Shown here: piece after piece, positions 44,489 through 52,807 of the stretch
Layout of the letters: every line of letters starts with the position of its first letter
Numbering within the stretch: position 1 is the stretch's first letter
DNA from: Gemmatimonadota bacterium
Lineage (GTDB): Bacteria > Gemmatimonadota > Gemmatimonadetes > Gemmatimonadales > GWC2-71-9
Assembly (NCBI GenBank): GCA_003223395.1
Contig: QHUZ01000035.1
Span: 1-64,000 of the forward strand
Reading direction: 5' to 3'
DNA: 64,000 nucleotides
Position numbers and translations under genes: made by a program
The notes under the pieces: generated by a model
Database searches by the model: none
Seen by the model: only the letters and a program-made list of their open reading frames with translations
Told to the model about the DNA's origin: nothing

Positions 44489-44865
44489 GTGGTTTTCGCT
44501 CCCAGCTCGGTCTCGAGGGCGCGCTGCAGCTCCGGCAGCGAAACGCCGGCGCGCCGCGCTTCGGCCAGCAGTTTGCGCACGAGCGCGCCGGCTTGTTGCG
44601 AGCGCTCCCGCGCCCTCCGCCCCGGCGCCAGCTCGCGCACGAACGTGCCGGCGCCGTGACGGATTTCGACGAAGCCCTGCGCCTCGAGGTCTTTATAGGC
44701 CTGAATGACCGTCGCGGGATTGATCCGCAGCTCGGCCGCCAGTTGGCGCACGGACGGCAGCGGCGCCGCGCTCCCGAGCGTACCGGTCGCGATCGCGAGG
44801 CGCACGCGCTCGGCGATCTGGACATACAGAGGAATAGGACTGCGGGGATCGATCCCGTGAAACAT
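44485..44865 (-). CDS. GntR-family transcriptional regulator, YtrA type
   Basis: A 126-residue short GntR protein: winged helix IPLYVQIAERVRLAIATGTL, LPSVRQLAAELRINPATVIQAYKDLEAQGFVEIRHGAGTFV, then a short helical dimerisation tail without a ligand domain, which defines the YtrA subfamily. Such proteins repress adjacent ABC operons. The operator dyad at 44886-44897 lies 20 nt upstream of the start, matching autoregulation. Confidence 0.93.
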   Translation of the reverse strand: MFHGIDPRSPIPLYVQIAERVRLAIATGTLGSAAPLPSVRQLAAELRINPATVIQAYKDLEAQGFVEIRHGAGTFVRELAPGRRARERSQQAGALVRKLLAEARRAGVSLPELQRALETELGAKTT

Positions 44866-44885
44866 CCAGCCGGCTCGCGTTTCAG

Positions 44886-44902
44886 TGTACTAGTACAGTA
44901 TA
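44886..44902 (-). promoter_or_regulatory. Promoter and palindromic operator of the GntR-ABC operon
   Basis: The perfect 12-nt palindrome TGTACTAGTACA (44886-44897) abuts a -10 element TATACT on the minus strand (44902-44897). A weak -35 (TTGCGA, 44923-44918) stands 15 nt upstream. Operator over the start region fits repression by the YtrA-type protein encoded directly downstream. Confidence 0.65.
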
Positions 44903-44972
44903 ACAGTTGCCGACGACTCGCAAGCGCCGGCCGTTGTGGCAGATTTCAAGCACGACTCAACGAGGAGAGCAT

Positions 44973-45464
44973 ATGAGCGAGAAAAAGGCGTTTCTCGACG
45001 CCTGGGAGCGGGAGATGGCGACGACGATAAAGGTCCTGCGCGCCTACCCCGGCGGGAAAGAAACCATGAAGCCCCACACCACCTGTCGCACGGCCCAGGA
45101 GTTGGCGTGGACGTTCGCGTTCGAGGGTGTGGCCGCGACGCAAGCGCTCCAGGGCGAGTTCAAGTTTCCGCCGACGAACATGCCGGCGATGCCGAAGACG
45201 TGGTCGGACACCGTCGGCGAGGTCGAGCGTGTGTTCAAGAAGATGGCCGATACCGTCCGCAAGGCGGACGACCGCGAGCTGAGCTCCACGATCAAGTTCT
45301 ATACGGCGCCCAAGCAAATGGGGGACGTGCGCCGGCAGGATTTCCTCTGGATGATGCTGAACGACATGATCCATCATCGCGGGCAGTTCTCCGTCTACCT
45401 GCGCATGGCGGGCGGCAAGGTGCCGTCGATCTACGGTCCGTCCAAGGACGAGCCGTGGCAATGA
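44973..45464 (+). CDS. DinB-family protein
   Basis: A 163-residue four-helix protein of the DinB/YfiT metal-dependent superfamily. The end reads FLWMMLNDMIHHRGQFSVYLRMAGGKVPSIYGPS, the typical last helix with two His of the metal site. ATG 44973 follows GAGGAGAG. Family members are thiol-dependent S-transferases or hydrolases, with the substrate unknown here. It is transcribed away from the GntR gene. Confidence 0.88.
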   Translation: MSEKKAFLDAWEREMATTIKVLRAYPGGKETMKPHTTCRTAQELAWTFAFEGVAATQALQGEFKFPPTNMPAMPKTWSDTVGEVERVFKKMADTVRKADDRELSSTIKFYTAPKQMGDVRRQDFLWMMLNDMIHHRGQFSVYLRMAGGKVPSIYGPSKDEPWQ

Positions 45465-45523
45465 GGATTTGAGCGCACAAATCGGATAGAACTCCAGTGG
45501 GGGTTGGCACTAACTTCTCCGCC

Positions 45524-46570
45524 ATGAGTCCCACTGAGCGCTGGCACGCGGTGTTGGCAAGAGATCGCCGGTTCGACGGGGTGTTCGTGTACGCCGTCCG
45601 CTCGACCGGCATCTACTGCCGCCCCTCCTGTGCCAGCCGCCGCCCGCGGCGTACCCAGGTCACGTTTTTCCCGATCCCCGAAGCGGCCGAGCGCGAGGGA
45701 TTCCGCGCCTGCCGGCGCTGCCATCCGGCCGCTGCCAACGGCGGCGATTCCGCCGTCGCGCTGGTGCGCGAGGCGTGCCGGGCAATCGCCGCCGGTGCCC
45801 GCCCGCGCGGCGATCGCCGCCGGCTCGCCCGCGCGTTCAAGCGGGTGCTGGGGATCACGCCGCGGGCCTACGCCGAAGCGCGCCGGGTATCGCGCTTCAA
45901 ACAGGAATTGAAACGGAGGAAGCACGTGAGCCCCGCACTCTATGAAGCCGGCTACAGCTCCACCAGCCGTGTCTACGAGCACGCGCACGAGCAGCTTGGC
46001 ATGACTCCCGCGACGTACGCCCGCGGCGGCGCGGGGATCGGCATTGCTTACGTCACCGTGCCCACGTCCCTCGGACGCCTGCTGGTTGCAGCAACCGAGC
46101 GTGGGGTCTCCCGCGTCGCCCTGGGCGAGAACGCCGCGGCGCTCGAGGCAGAGCTGATCGCTGAATTCCCGGCGGCCCGAGTCGTCCAGGACAAGAGCGG
46201 CAAACTCCACGGTTGGGTCGCCGCGATTCTCGCGTATCTCGATGGTGCCGAACCCGATCTCGATCTGCCGCTGGACATTCGCGCCACCGCGTTCCAGCGG
46301 CGGGTCTGGCAAGAACTCCAGAAGATCCCGTTCGGCCAGACGAGGACGTACGCGGAGGTGGCCAGGCGGATCGGGCAGCCCACGGCAGCGCGAGCGGTCG
46401 CGCGAGCGTGCGCGACAAACCCCACCGCCCTCGTGATTCCGTGCCATCGAGTTGTTAGTACGAGCGGAGAAACTGGGGGATATCGGTGGGGCGTTGAGCG
46501 GAAAAGATCGCTGCTGGAAATGGAAAGCGAGGACATGCAAAAGCTAGATGTACAGACGCAGCAGCGGTAA
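45524..46570 (+). CDS. ada: Ada-type methylphosphotriester/O6-methylguanine-DNA methyltransferase with shortened AraC domain
   Basis: 348 residues. The N-terminal Ada zinc domain has four Cys in GIYCRPSCASR and ACRRCHPA, the first being the phosphotriester methyl acceptor. The AraC-like region that follows is too short: ACRAIAAGARPRGDRRRLARAFKRVLGITP skips roughly 17-20 residues of the first helix-turn-helix present in homologues. The second HTH (HVSPALYEAGYSSTSRVYEHA) is intact. The C-terminal alkyltransferase has the acceptor motif PCHRVV. Repair by both Cys should remain, while transcription activation may be impaired. The last 14 residues and the stop are encoded by the palindromic repeat. 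Confidence 0.88.
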   Translation: MSPTERWHAVLARDRRFDGVFVYAVRSTGIYCRPSCASRRPRRTQVTFFPIPEAAEREGFRACRRCHPAAANGGDSAVALVREACRAIAAGARPRGDRRRLARAFKRVLGITPRAYAEARRVSRFKQELKRRKHVSPALYEAGYSSTSRVYEHAHEQLGMTPATYARGGAGIGIAYVTVPTSLGRLLVAATERGVSRVALGENAAALEAELIAEFPAARVVQDKSGKLHGWVAAILAYLDGAEPDLDLPLDIRATAFQRRVWQELQKIPFGQTRTYAEVARRIGQPTAARAVARACATNPTALVIPCHRVVSTSGETGGYRWGVERKRSLLEMESEDMQKLDVQTQQR

Positions 46571-46670
46571 ACCGTCTGGAGTCAACGGGACAACCCTCGC
46601 GCGGGTGGTCCCGTTGACCGTTTCCCGAAAACCGCGGTGCGTCTGCGGCCTAGTCGTTGCAGGTCCTCGC
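46527..46670. repeat. Large imperfect palindromic dispersed repeat, copy 2
   Basis: A 144-nt fold-back. Outer ends are GCGAGGAC (46527-46534) and GTCCTCGC (46663-46670). Mid stem pairs CAGACGCA (46553-46560) with TGCGTCTG (46638-46645). The inner stem is the 11-nt perfect pair GTCAACGGGAC (46581-46591) and GTCCCGTTGAC (46608-46618). It overlaps the end of ada and stops 4 nt before the DUF5916 stop, so it lies between convergent genes. It matches copy 1 at 23599-23720 in inverted orientation. Confidence 0.85.
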
Positions 46671-46673
46671 TTA

Positions 46674-49274
46674 TCAGTTTACCGGAATCCAGTAGCTGAC
46701 CTTCACCGCAAAGAAATTGTCCCCTCGCGCTCCGAACGATCGGGCCAGATCGTCGAAGCCCACTCCGCGCACGACGGACTGCGAGCCATTCTTGTTCTGT
46801 GCCCACACGAGGTAGAGCGTGCTGCCGGGCCGCCACTCCCAGCGCAGCACGGCATTGCTGCGGAATGACAGGACGTTGAAGTCGGGGTTGGGGATCGCGA
46901 CGGTGTGCGTAGGACCGTCGGTGACGGTGTAGTCGCCGACCGAATCGCGCGCGATCGTCGTTCCGCTCGTGCCATACTGCCGCAGGTTGAACGTGCGCGG
47001 CGCGGCCAGCTCGCCGATACCGTAGTAGTGACCGCTGGCGGCGAACGGCTCGCCCCAGACCTCGAGCGTCAGATCAGGGCCGACAGTGTAGTTCGCCCGC
47101 AAGTCGATCAAGAACGTGCTTTGATCGATCGGACTGAAGACGTAGCGCGAGCCGTACGTGGCCGGCGATCCGCCCGTATCGACGGTCATCACCCATTGGC
47201 GCGGCTCGATATCCCGCAAATAGTTGGGCGTTACGGAAAACTGGAAGCGGGTTGACGGCCGAATCGAGAGCTCGCCGCTCAGCCGGTACGTCTCGGCGCC
47301 GAGCTCACCCTTTCCGTAGTAGACGCGCGCCACCCACCCAGTTCGAGCGCCGAACTTGCTGGAAAGGCGCACGACCCAGTTCGCGAATGCCGGCGTCGCC
47401 ATGGTGGGACCACCGCGTGTCCGGGAGTGATCGAACGAGCGCGGCTGGTAGTCGACGTACGAGCTCAAGTCCCAGAAATTCTTGAGTGTCACCTCGCCAT
47501 AGAGTTGGCTGGACAGGATCTGACGATCGCCCCCAAAGTCGTACTCCGTGAATGCACTCAGCGTAGCGACGTAATTCTGGAACCAGGCGCGCGGCTTCGT
47601 CTGCCGGTAAATCATCCCCGCGAACGCCGTACGGCCATCGGCATTGCCGAGCCGTCCGGCATCGTTCGGGTCATAGGCCGGTGATTCCCAGCCGTATTCG
47701 AGATCGAACAACAAGTTGCCCTTGGTTTTTCGGAACCAGAGATCCGCGACGGAGCCCGTGAACGAGGTGCGCGTGGAGTCGTAGATCAGATAGCGCGCGT
47801 CGGGACGCTGGAAGTAGTGCACCGGGGAGCGCTGCACCCGGTTGATGTCACGCGCGTCGCCGCGCAGATGCGTGAACCCCGCGTAGCCGCGCAGCTCGTA
47901 CGCGCCGCGGTCCCAGCGTAGCACCCAATCCGCGCCGCCCGCATAGGCACGCCTCGTGTAGTTCGGGGCGAGCAAGCTGTCGAGGTCACGCTGCACCGTG
48001 GTGAACGTAACGCCCACGACCGATTTCGAGGCTCCGAACTCCTGCTGCAGGCGCATCACACCGTATCCGGCGGGCGGCGCGACCGCGGTGCGGCCGAAAG
48101 TCCGCGTCGTGGAGTCGTAGGTGCGCGCGAACTCGCGTCCCGTGACCGCAGTGAGAACACCCAGCGACATTCCCGTCGCGAGGCGCCCGGTGACCTTGGC
48201 GGCGCCGAGAATCGTGGCATTCTGCGGGCAATCCACAAAATCCCCGCTCGCATCGCAGCCGGGCCGCGCCCCGATCCGGCGAGAGTAGAAATAGCTCGGG
48301 CCATTGCCCCGCAGCAGCTGGCTCCCCTCGGTGAAGAACGGCCGCTTCTCGTCGAAGAAGAATTCGAAGCCGGACAGATTGACGATCGACGGGTCGGCTT
48401 CGACCTGCCCGAAGTCCGGATTCATCGTGGCATCGAGCGTGATGTTCGGACCGAGGCCCATCTTCAAGTCGGCGCCGAGGCGACCCGCGAAGTTGGCCTT
48501 GTCGTTGAACGGATCGACCGGGCTCACGTTGCTCAGGACGCGCGAGTCGACGGCGCCGTACGGCATCAGCTCGAGCCGCCGCGTCGGCTTGATGCCGGCG
48601 ATCCCCACCAGCTCGCCCATGAACGACGACCATCCGGTACGATTGGTGGGCACCGGGATCCAGTAGTCGTCCTCGCTCGTTACGGGATTCCAGCGGTTGG
48701 CATTGAAGCCCCAGACCTGGACCGGCTGATTCGTGAAGCGGAGCTGCGAAAATGGGATGCGCATCTCCGCCGTCCAGCCGAGGGCGTCGATGTTCGCTTT
48801 CGCCTCCCACACGGGGTCGAACCCCCAGTTTATGTCGTTTTCATTGTCCGACGCATGATACCAGTCCGCCCGCACCCCGGATGCCGAGATGCCGAACGAG
48901 TACGCGGTGCGCTTGTCGTGGTAGCTGTCGAACGACACCCACATGCGTTCAGACTGGAAGGTATTGTCGCGGCGTGAGAGCGGCGCCTGAATCTTGGACG
49001 GATCACGGCTGAACATCCGCGCGCCGACATAGATCGCATCGTCGTCATAGAAAATCGCGATGCGCATGCTGTCGCTGGGGGCCGCGCCTTCCCGCGGGCG
49101 CTTCTGGACGAAGTCAGTGATCCACGCCGCCCGTGCCCAGGCCGGATCGTCGAGCCGTCCATCGACGGTGATGGACGTGCCCTGCCGGCGAATCGCCCGG
49201 ATCTGCTTGGCCGGCGGTGCCTCGCTCGTCTGCAGCATGACGGCGGCGACGAAGCACAGCGCGCCGACGCTCAA
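46674..49274 (-). CDS. DUF5916 outer-membrane beta-barrel protein with carbohydrate-binding-like N-domain
   Basis: An 866-residue exported protein. A leader (VGALCFVAAVMLQTSEA) is followed by a CBM9-like sandwich (ITVDGRLDDPAWARAAW, YDDDAIYVGARMFS, MWVSFDSYHDKRTAYSF) and then a long barrel of alternating beta strands of the DUF5916 type, ending in an aromatic strand (FFAVKVSYWIPVN). The role is unknown, possibly glycan or peptide interaction at the outer membrane. The start is TTG 49274, sharing TTGA with the M56 gene stop, so it is the third gene of the BlaI-M56 operon. Confidence 0.88.
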   Translation of the reverse strand: MSVGALCFVAAVMLQTSEAPPAKQIRAIRRQGTSITVDGRLDDPAWARAAWITDFVQKRPREGAAPSDSMRIAIFYDDDAIYVGARMFSRDPSKIQAPLSRRDNTFQSERMWVSFDSYHDKRTAYSFGISASGVRADWYHASDNENDINWGFDPVWEAKANIDALGWTAEMRIPFSQLRFTNQPVQVWGFNANRWNPVTSEDDYWIPVPTNRTGWSSFMGELVGIAGIKPTRRLELMPYGAVDSRVLSNVSPVDPFNDKANFAGRLGADLKMGLGPNITLDATMNPDFGQVEADPSIVNLSGFEFFFDEKRPFFTEGSQLLRGNGPSYFYSRRIGARPGCDASGDFVDCPQNATILGAAKVTGRLATGMSLGVLTAVTGREFARTYDSTTRTFGRTAVAPPAGYGVMRLQQEFGASKSVVGVTFTTVQRDLDSLLAPNYTRRAYAGGADWVLRWDRGAYELRGYAGFTHLRGDARDINRVQRSPVHYFQRPDARYLIYDSTRTSFTGSVADLWFRKTKGNLLFDLEYGWESPAYDPNDAGRLGNADGRTAFAGMIYRQTKPRAWFQNYVATLSAFTEYDFGGDRQILSSQLYGEVTLKNFWDLSSYVDYQPRSFDHSRTRGGPTMATPAFANWVVRLSSKFGARTGWVARVYYGKGELGAETYRLSGELSIRPSTRFQFSVTPNYLRDIEPRQWVMTVDTGGSPATYGSRYVFSPIDQSTFLIDLRANYTVGPDLTLEVWGEPFAASGHYYGIGELAAPRTFNLRQYGTSGTTIARDSVGDYTVTDGPTHTVAIPNPDFNVLSFRSNAVLRWEWRPGSTLYLVWAQNKNGSQSVVRGVGFDDLARSFGARGDNFFAVKVSYWIPVN

Positions 49275-51724
49275 TCGCGGCTCAGCGCCTCGAACACCCG
49301 CCCGCGATCGTACTGCGAGCTGATCGACGCGGCGTCCGTACGAATGGCGGCCCGGATAGCGTCGTCGTTCGGGGCACGCTTGATGACGGCGAGCAGCAGC
49401 TCCGACAGCTCGTGATCCGACCCGATCCCCTTGGCCGATTCCAGCACCGCGAGCGCCACCGGGCGCGACAGCTCGCCACGCTCGACCACGCTCAGCAACG
49501 TGCGGCCATGCTCGTAGTCGGAGCCGAGATTGTTGGCGGCGGCGAAGAACGCGGGCCGCAGCGCGTCGTCCAGCACGTACGAACCGCCAACTCCGACGAG
49601 CAGCTCGGCCAGCTCATAGTCGGAATTGAGGGTCTTCGCCGACGTGAGGACGTCGAGCAGCATCCCCGGACTCATCCCGGTCCGCTTGACGACGGCATCC
49701 AGCACACGACGATGCTCGTAGTCGGACTGCAGCTTGTTGGCCGCTTTGAAGAACGCGGGCCGCACGGCCTCATCGATCGGGCGGGCCGTGTTCACCTCGA
49801 TCAACAGCTCGGCCAGCTCATAGTCGGACCCGATGTCGGCGGCGGCGGCGAGCATGGCCGCTTCCATGGCCGGCGTGAGACCGGGGCGCGACAGGGCGGC
49901 CTTGAGTACGCGATGGCGCTCGTAGTCGGAGCCGATCTTTTTGGAGGCCGTGACGAAGCCCGCCTGCATCGTTTCGGTGAGCGGTTGCTTCTCGGCAACT
50001 GCAATCAGAAACTCGGCGAGCTCATAATCACTGTCGATGGTTTGACCGGCCATCGTGACGAGCCGCTCGTACCCCGCGGCATCCAGCTTGCCGCTCTCGA
50101 CGGCAGCCTGGTAGTAGATCCGCCGCGTGTAGTCGCCCGTGAGCTCGCCGAGCTCTTCGATCAGTCCTTGAATGCCGCGGCGCTCGAGAATCCAGCGCGA
50201 GCGCTCTTCGGCCATGAAGCCCGTGCGCCGCAACAGGAACGTCAGGGTCTCCTTCAGCCACGCCTTGGCCTCGTCGTCGAACGGCCGGATGTCGCCGTCG
50301 ATCTTGTAAACATGCTCGAGTCCGTTGTTGCCGCGCTGAATCGTGAGGCGGCGATCGTGCGCACCATAATCCACCTGGATGACGATCCGCCCGCCCGACG
50401 CGAGCGTGGCGATGTCGCTGAAATCATCGTTGAACGTGAACTTCCCGTCCCCATCGAACGTGACAGCGCACCGCCCCACCGTGATACTGAGCGTCACGAC
50501 GTCGCCGTCGCCCTCATGGCTATGCGACGAGCGACGCGAGCCATCCGAGCTGCAGCCACGCAGGGTGTCGATTGCCGCCGACGGTCGCCGCGACGCCGCC
50601 GCCGAGGCTCTTGGCGCTGGAATCCGCGGAATCGTATCGAGTGAGCCGGAAGCGGGCGCCGGCTGCGCCACGCGTGGCGCAGCGGCCGCAAGCGGCACGA
50701 CGACCGCGATCGCCGCCAGCCATGCGGGCAGCGCGGCGCGGGGGGAGAGCGTATCGCGGCGCCGCCGCGTGTCGAGCACGTCGATCAGGCGCGTCGCAAG
50801 CTGGGCCGGCCGCGCCATCGCGACCGTCGCGAGCGAGGTCGCGCGCGCCGCGCGCAAGCCGCGCGCGATGTCCAGCAGATGCGTGGCATACGCCGATGGG
50901 GTCGCGCCGGCGCGCAGCACGTGATCGTCACATGCGCGCTCCCGCTCCTCGCGCAGGCGAGTCGCCGCAAGCCACACCAGGGGATGGAACCAGTAGACCG
51001 CGCACGCGATGCGCGCGATCAGCTGAATCATGAAATCATGGCGCTTGACGTGGGCCAGCTCATGCAGCAACACGTCGCGCCGCCGCTCCGCACTCCACGC
51101 GTCCGCTTCAGCGGGCAGCAGAATCGCGGGACGGCGAATGCCCCACGTCATCGGCATCGCCGGACCCTGCGCCTGCAGCAAGCGGACGTGACGGTGGAGT
51201 CCCAGCTCCAGCGATAGCTCCTCGACCAAGATGAGCCACGCCTCGTCCTGGACCGGCCGCGTGACGCGATCGAGCCACATGATTCGGGCCAGCCCCACCG
51301 CCAGCAAGATCAAGACGGCTCCGACGCCGCTGAGCCATACCGGCAACACGAGCGCGGTCCAATCGGACGTCAGACGCCAGCGAACCGGTTCTTCACCGAC
51401 TGTCGTCGATGGTACCGAACTCGCTTGGTGCGCGGCCACCGTCGGGACGACGGGCGCAGCAGGTGTGGGGCCGGGTTTCGGCGCGGGCGGCGTGATCTGC
51501 TCGGCGTCGAACGCGACCGGCACATCGAGTCGCGGCCAACCGGCGAGGCTCCAATTGGGCAGCAGCGCGGACGCGAGTGGCAGTACGAGCACGCCGCCAC
51601 AGGCGAGGGTCCACACCAGGTGCCGCAGCGACGCGGGCGAGCGGCGCAGGAACACTGTCACCAGGGCGGCCAGCAGCAGCAGCACGGTCGCCTTGACGAA
51701 GGCATCAGCGAGGAACGCGATCAT
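49271..51724 (-). CDS. M56 (BlaR1/MecR1-like) membrane metalloprotease with SDYE repeat array
   Basis: An 817-residue protein. The N-terminal M56 domain has membrane helices and the zinc motif HELAH at residues 221-225, and a downstream CDDHVLRAG ligand region. A fourth membrane segment (LPAWLAAIAVVVPLAAAA) leads to an external part. In place of the penicillin-binding sensor of BlaR1 there is a small beta domain (residues about 400-520) and, from about residue 560, eight repeats of about 34 residues. Each begins near xxxSDYE, alternating two types (DYELAELL and DYExxRVL). Signal sensing by cleavage of its partner BlaI is expected from the family, and the ligand is unknown. Confidence 0.9.
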   Translation of the reverse strand: MIAFLADAFVKATVLLLLAALVTVFLRRSPASLRHLVWTLACGGVLVLPLASALLPNWSLAGWPRLDVPVAFDAEQITPPAPKPGPTPAAPVVPTVAAHQASSVPSTTVGEEPVRWRLTSDWTALVLPVWLSGVGAVLILLAVGLARIMWLDRVTRPVQDEAWLILVEELSLELGLHRHVRLLQAQGPAMPMTWGIRRPAILLPAEADAWSAERRRDVLLHELAHVKRHDFMIQLIARIACAVYWFHPLVWLAATRLREERERACDDHVLRAGATPSAYATHLLDIARGLRAARATSLATVAMARPAQLATRLIDVLDTRRRRDTLSPRAALPAWLAAIAVVVPLAAAAPRVAQPAPASGSLDTIPRIPAPRASAAASRRPSAAIDTLRGCSSDGSRRSSHSHEGDGDVVTLSITVGRCAVTFDGDGKFTFNDDFSDIATLASGGRIVIQVDYGAHDRRLTIQRGNNGLEHVYKIDGDIRPFDDEAKAWLKETLTFLLRRTGFMAEERSRWILERRGIQGLIEELGELTGDYTRRIYYQAAVESGKLDAAGYERLVTMAGQTIDSDYELAEFLIAVAEKQPLTETMQAGFVTASKKIGSDYERHRVLKAALSRPGLTPAMEAAMLAAAADIGSDYELAELLIEVNTARPIDEAVRPAFFKAANKLQSDYEHRRVLDAVVKRTGMSPGMLLDVLTSAKTLNSDYELAELLVGVGGSYVLDDALRPAFFAAANNLGSDYEHGRTLLSVVERGELSRPVALAVLESAKGIGSDHELSELLLAVIKRAPNDDAIRAAIRTDAASISSQYDRGRVFEALSRD

Positions 51725-51725
51725 G

Positions 51726-52115
51726 TCAGCGGCCCTCCTTCCGCGCGTCAGCAATGAGCTGGCTCAGGCGGGCGAGCTCCGCGTCGGAGAGGCGTGTGGA
51801 AGAGAGATCGAGCAGCGCCGCAACGGCCTGCTCCGTGGAACCGTCGAAGAAGGTGTGGAGCAGCTGTCGCAGCGCCGATGCCCTAGCGCGCTCGCGCGGC
51901 ACGGTCGGCACGAACACATAGCGGGGGCCGTCTTCCTCATGACGCAGATGCCCTTTCTCCTCGAGCACCCGCAGCAACGCGCGCACGGCGGAATAACTCG
52001 GCGGCTCGGCGAGCTGATCGAGCACCTCGGCGGCGGTGGCGCGGCCGGAGCGATAGATCACATCCATGATCTCCCGTTCCCGGCGGCTCAGCTGCGTATT
52101 CGTTTCTTTGGACAT
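51726..52115 (-). CDS. BlaI/MecI/CopY-family repressor
   Basis: A 129-residue winged-helix repressor: LSRREREIMDVIYRSGRATAAEVLDQL, then YSAVRALLRVLEEKGHLRHEEDGPRYVFVPTV, with a C-terminal dimerisation/cleavage region. It is inactivated by the M56 protease in characterised homologues. One nucleotide separates its stop from the M56 start. Two operator dyads lie upstream at 52138-52174. Confidence 0.95.
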   Translation of the reverse strand: MSKETNTQLSRREREIMDVIYRSGRATAAEVLDQLAEPPSYSAVRALLRVLEEKGHLRHEEDGPRYVFVPTVPRERARASALRQLLHTFFDGSTEQAVAALLDLSSTRLSDAELARLSQLIADARKEGR

Positions 52116-52137
52116 TGCCGCTCCCCCAACGGTTGGA

Positions 52138-52193
52138 TGCTAAAAAATTAGCACTTACTGCTAAGAAAGTAGCATTGGGGGGATTCTTGTCAA
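52138..52193 (-). promoter_or_regulatory. Promoter with two BlaI-type operator dyads (TGCTA-N6-TAGCA)
   Basis: Minus-strand -35 TTGACA (52193-52188) and -10 TACTTT (52171-52166) are 16 nt apart. Dyad 1, TGCTAAGAAAGTAGCA (52159-52174), covers the -10. Dyad 2, TGCTAAAAAATTAGCA (52138-52153), follows 21 nt away on the same helix face. The arrangement is that of self-repressed bla/mec operons. The -35 overlaps the stop of the DinB gene. Confidence 0.8.
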
Positions 52194-52744
52194 GCGAGGC
52201 GGTTGCGGACGTTCCGGGCTTGCCAAAGATGCCGGCGGTCGTGGGCAAGAATGAAGTTGAAGTAGGAGCCCAACGGCATGCGCAGCAGGCGGTTCACCGG
52301 CGAGATCACCCGCACGTGCGCCAGATCGAGACCGTCCGCCTGGCGCACCCGCGCGCCGAGTTGGTCCCGCACCCGAACGAACTCCGGCAACACTTCAGCG
52401 CTGCGGCGGGTCGTGGCCGGAGCGACGCGAATCAGCTTGGGAGAACGCATACGCCACTTGGGAGGCGGCTCCATGGATCCCGCGACCATCCGTGCGAACC
52501 AGCCATAGCGGAACGGCCCATTCGACGTCTGTCCCTTTGCGCGTCCTTCGGCGATGGAGCGATCGAATGCCGGTAACGTCTTCGTCACACCGACGTTCAG
52601 GTGCTCCAGACAATCGAGGATCGACCAGCTGCCTTCGGCGGGATGCCAGTTCAGTTGCTCATCGGTGAGGCCCGCGGTCACCGCCCGCCCTTCCGTTTTG
52701 ATTGCCTCGATCTGATCGAGCATCGACTGGGTGTCGGCATTCAT
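52190..52744 (-). CDS. DinB-like superfamily protein (DinB_2)
   Basis: A 184-residue protein with the DinB_2 layout: LDQIEAIKTEGRAVTAGLTDEQLNWHPAEGSWSILDCLEHLNVG at the N-terminus and LRMPLGSYFNFILAHDRRHLWQARNV at the C-terminus, giving three candidate metal-binding His (EHL, HDRRH). Such proteins bind a divalent metal and likely use a thiol cofactor. ATG 52744 follows AAGGAGG. It stands between the two BlaI-M56 modules and is unrelated to them by sequence. Confidence 0.9.
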   Translation of the reverse strand: MNADTQSMLDQIEAIKTEGRAVTAGLTDEQLNWHPAEGSWSILDCLEHLNVGVTKTLPAFDRSIAEGRAKGQTSNGPFRYGWFARMVAGSMEPPPKWRMRSPKLIRVAPATTRRSAEVLPEFVRVRDQLGARVRQADGLDLAHVRVISPVNRLLRMPLGSYFNFILAHDRRHLWQARNVRNRLA

Positions 52745-52807
52745 GACGTGCCCTCCTTGCCGGGTCAGGGACACCGGGGTCAGGTTTCGTGACATCCCGG
52801 AGGCTCT

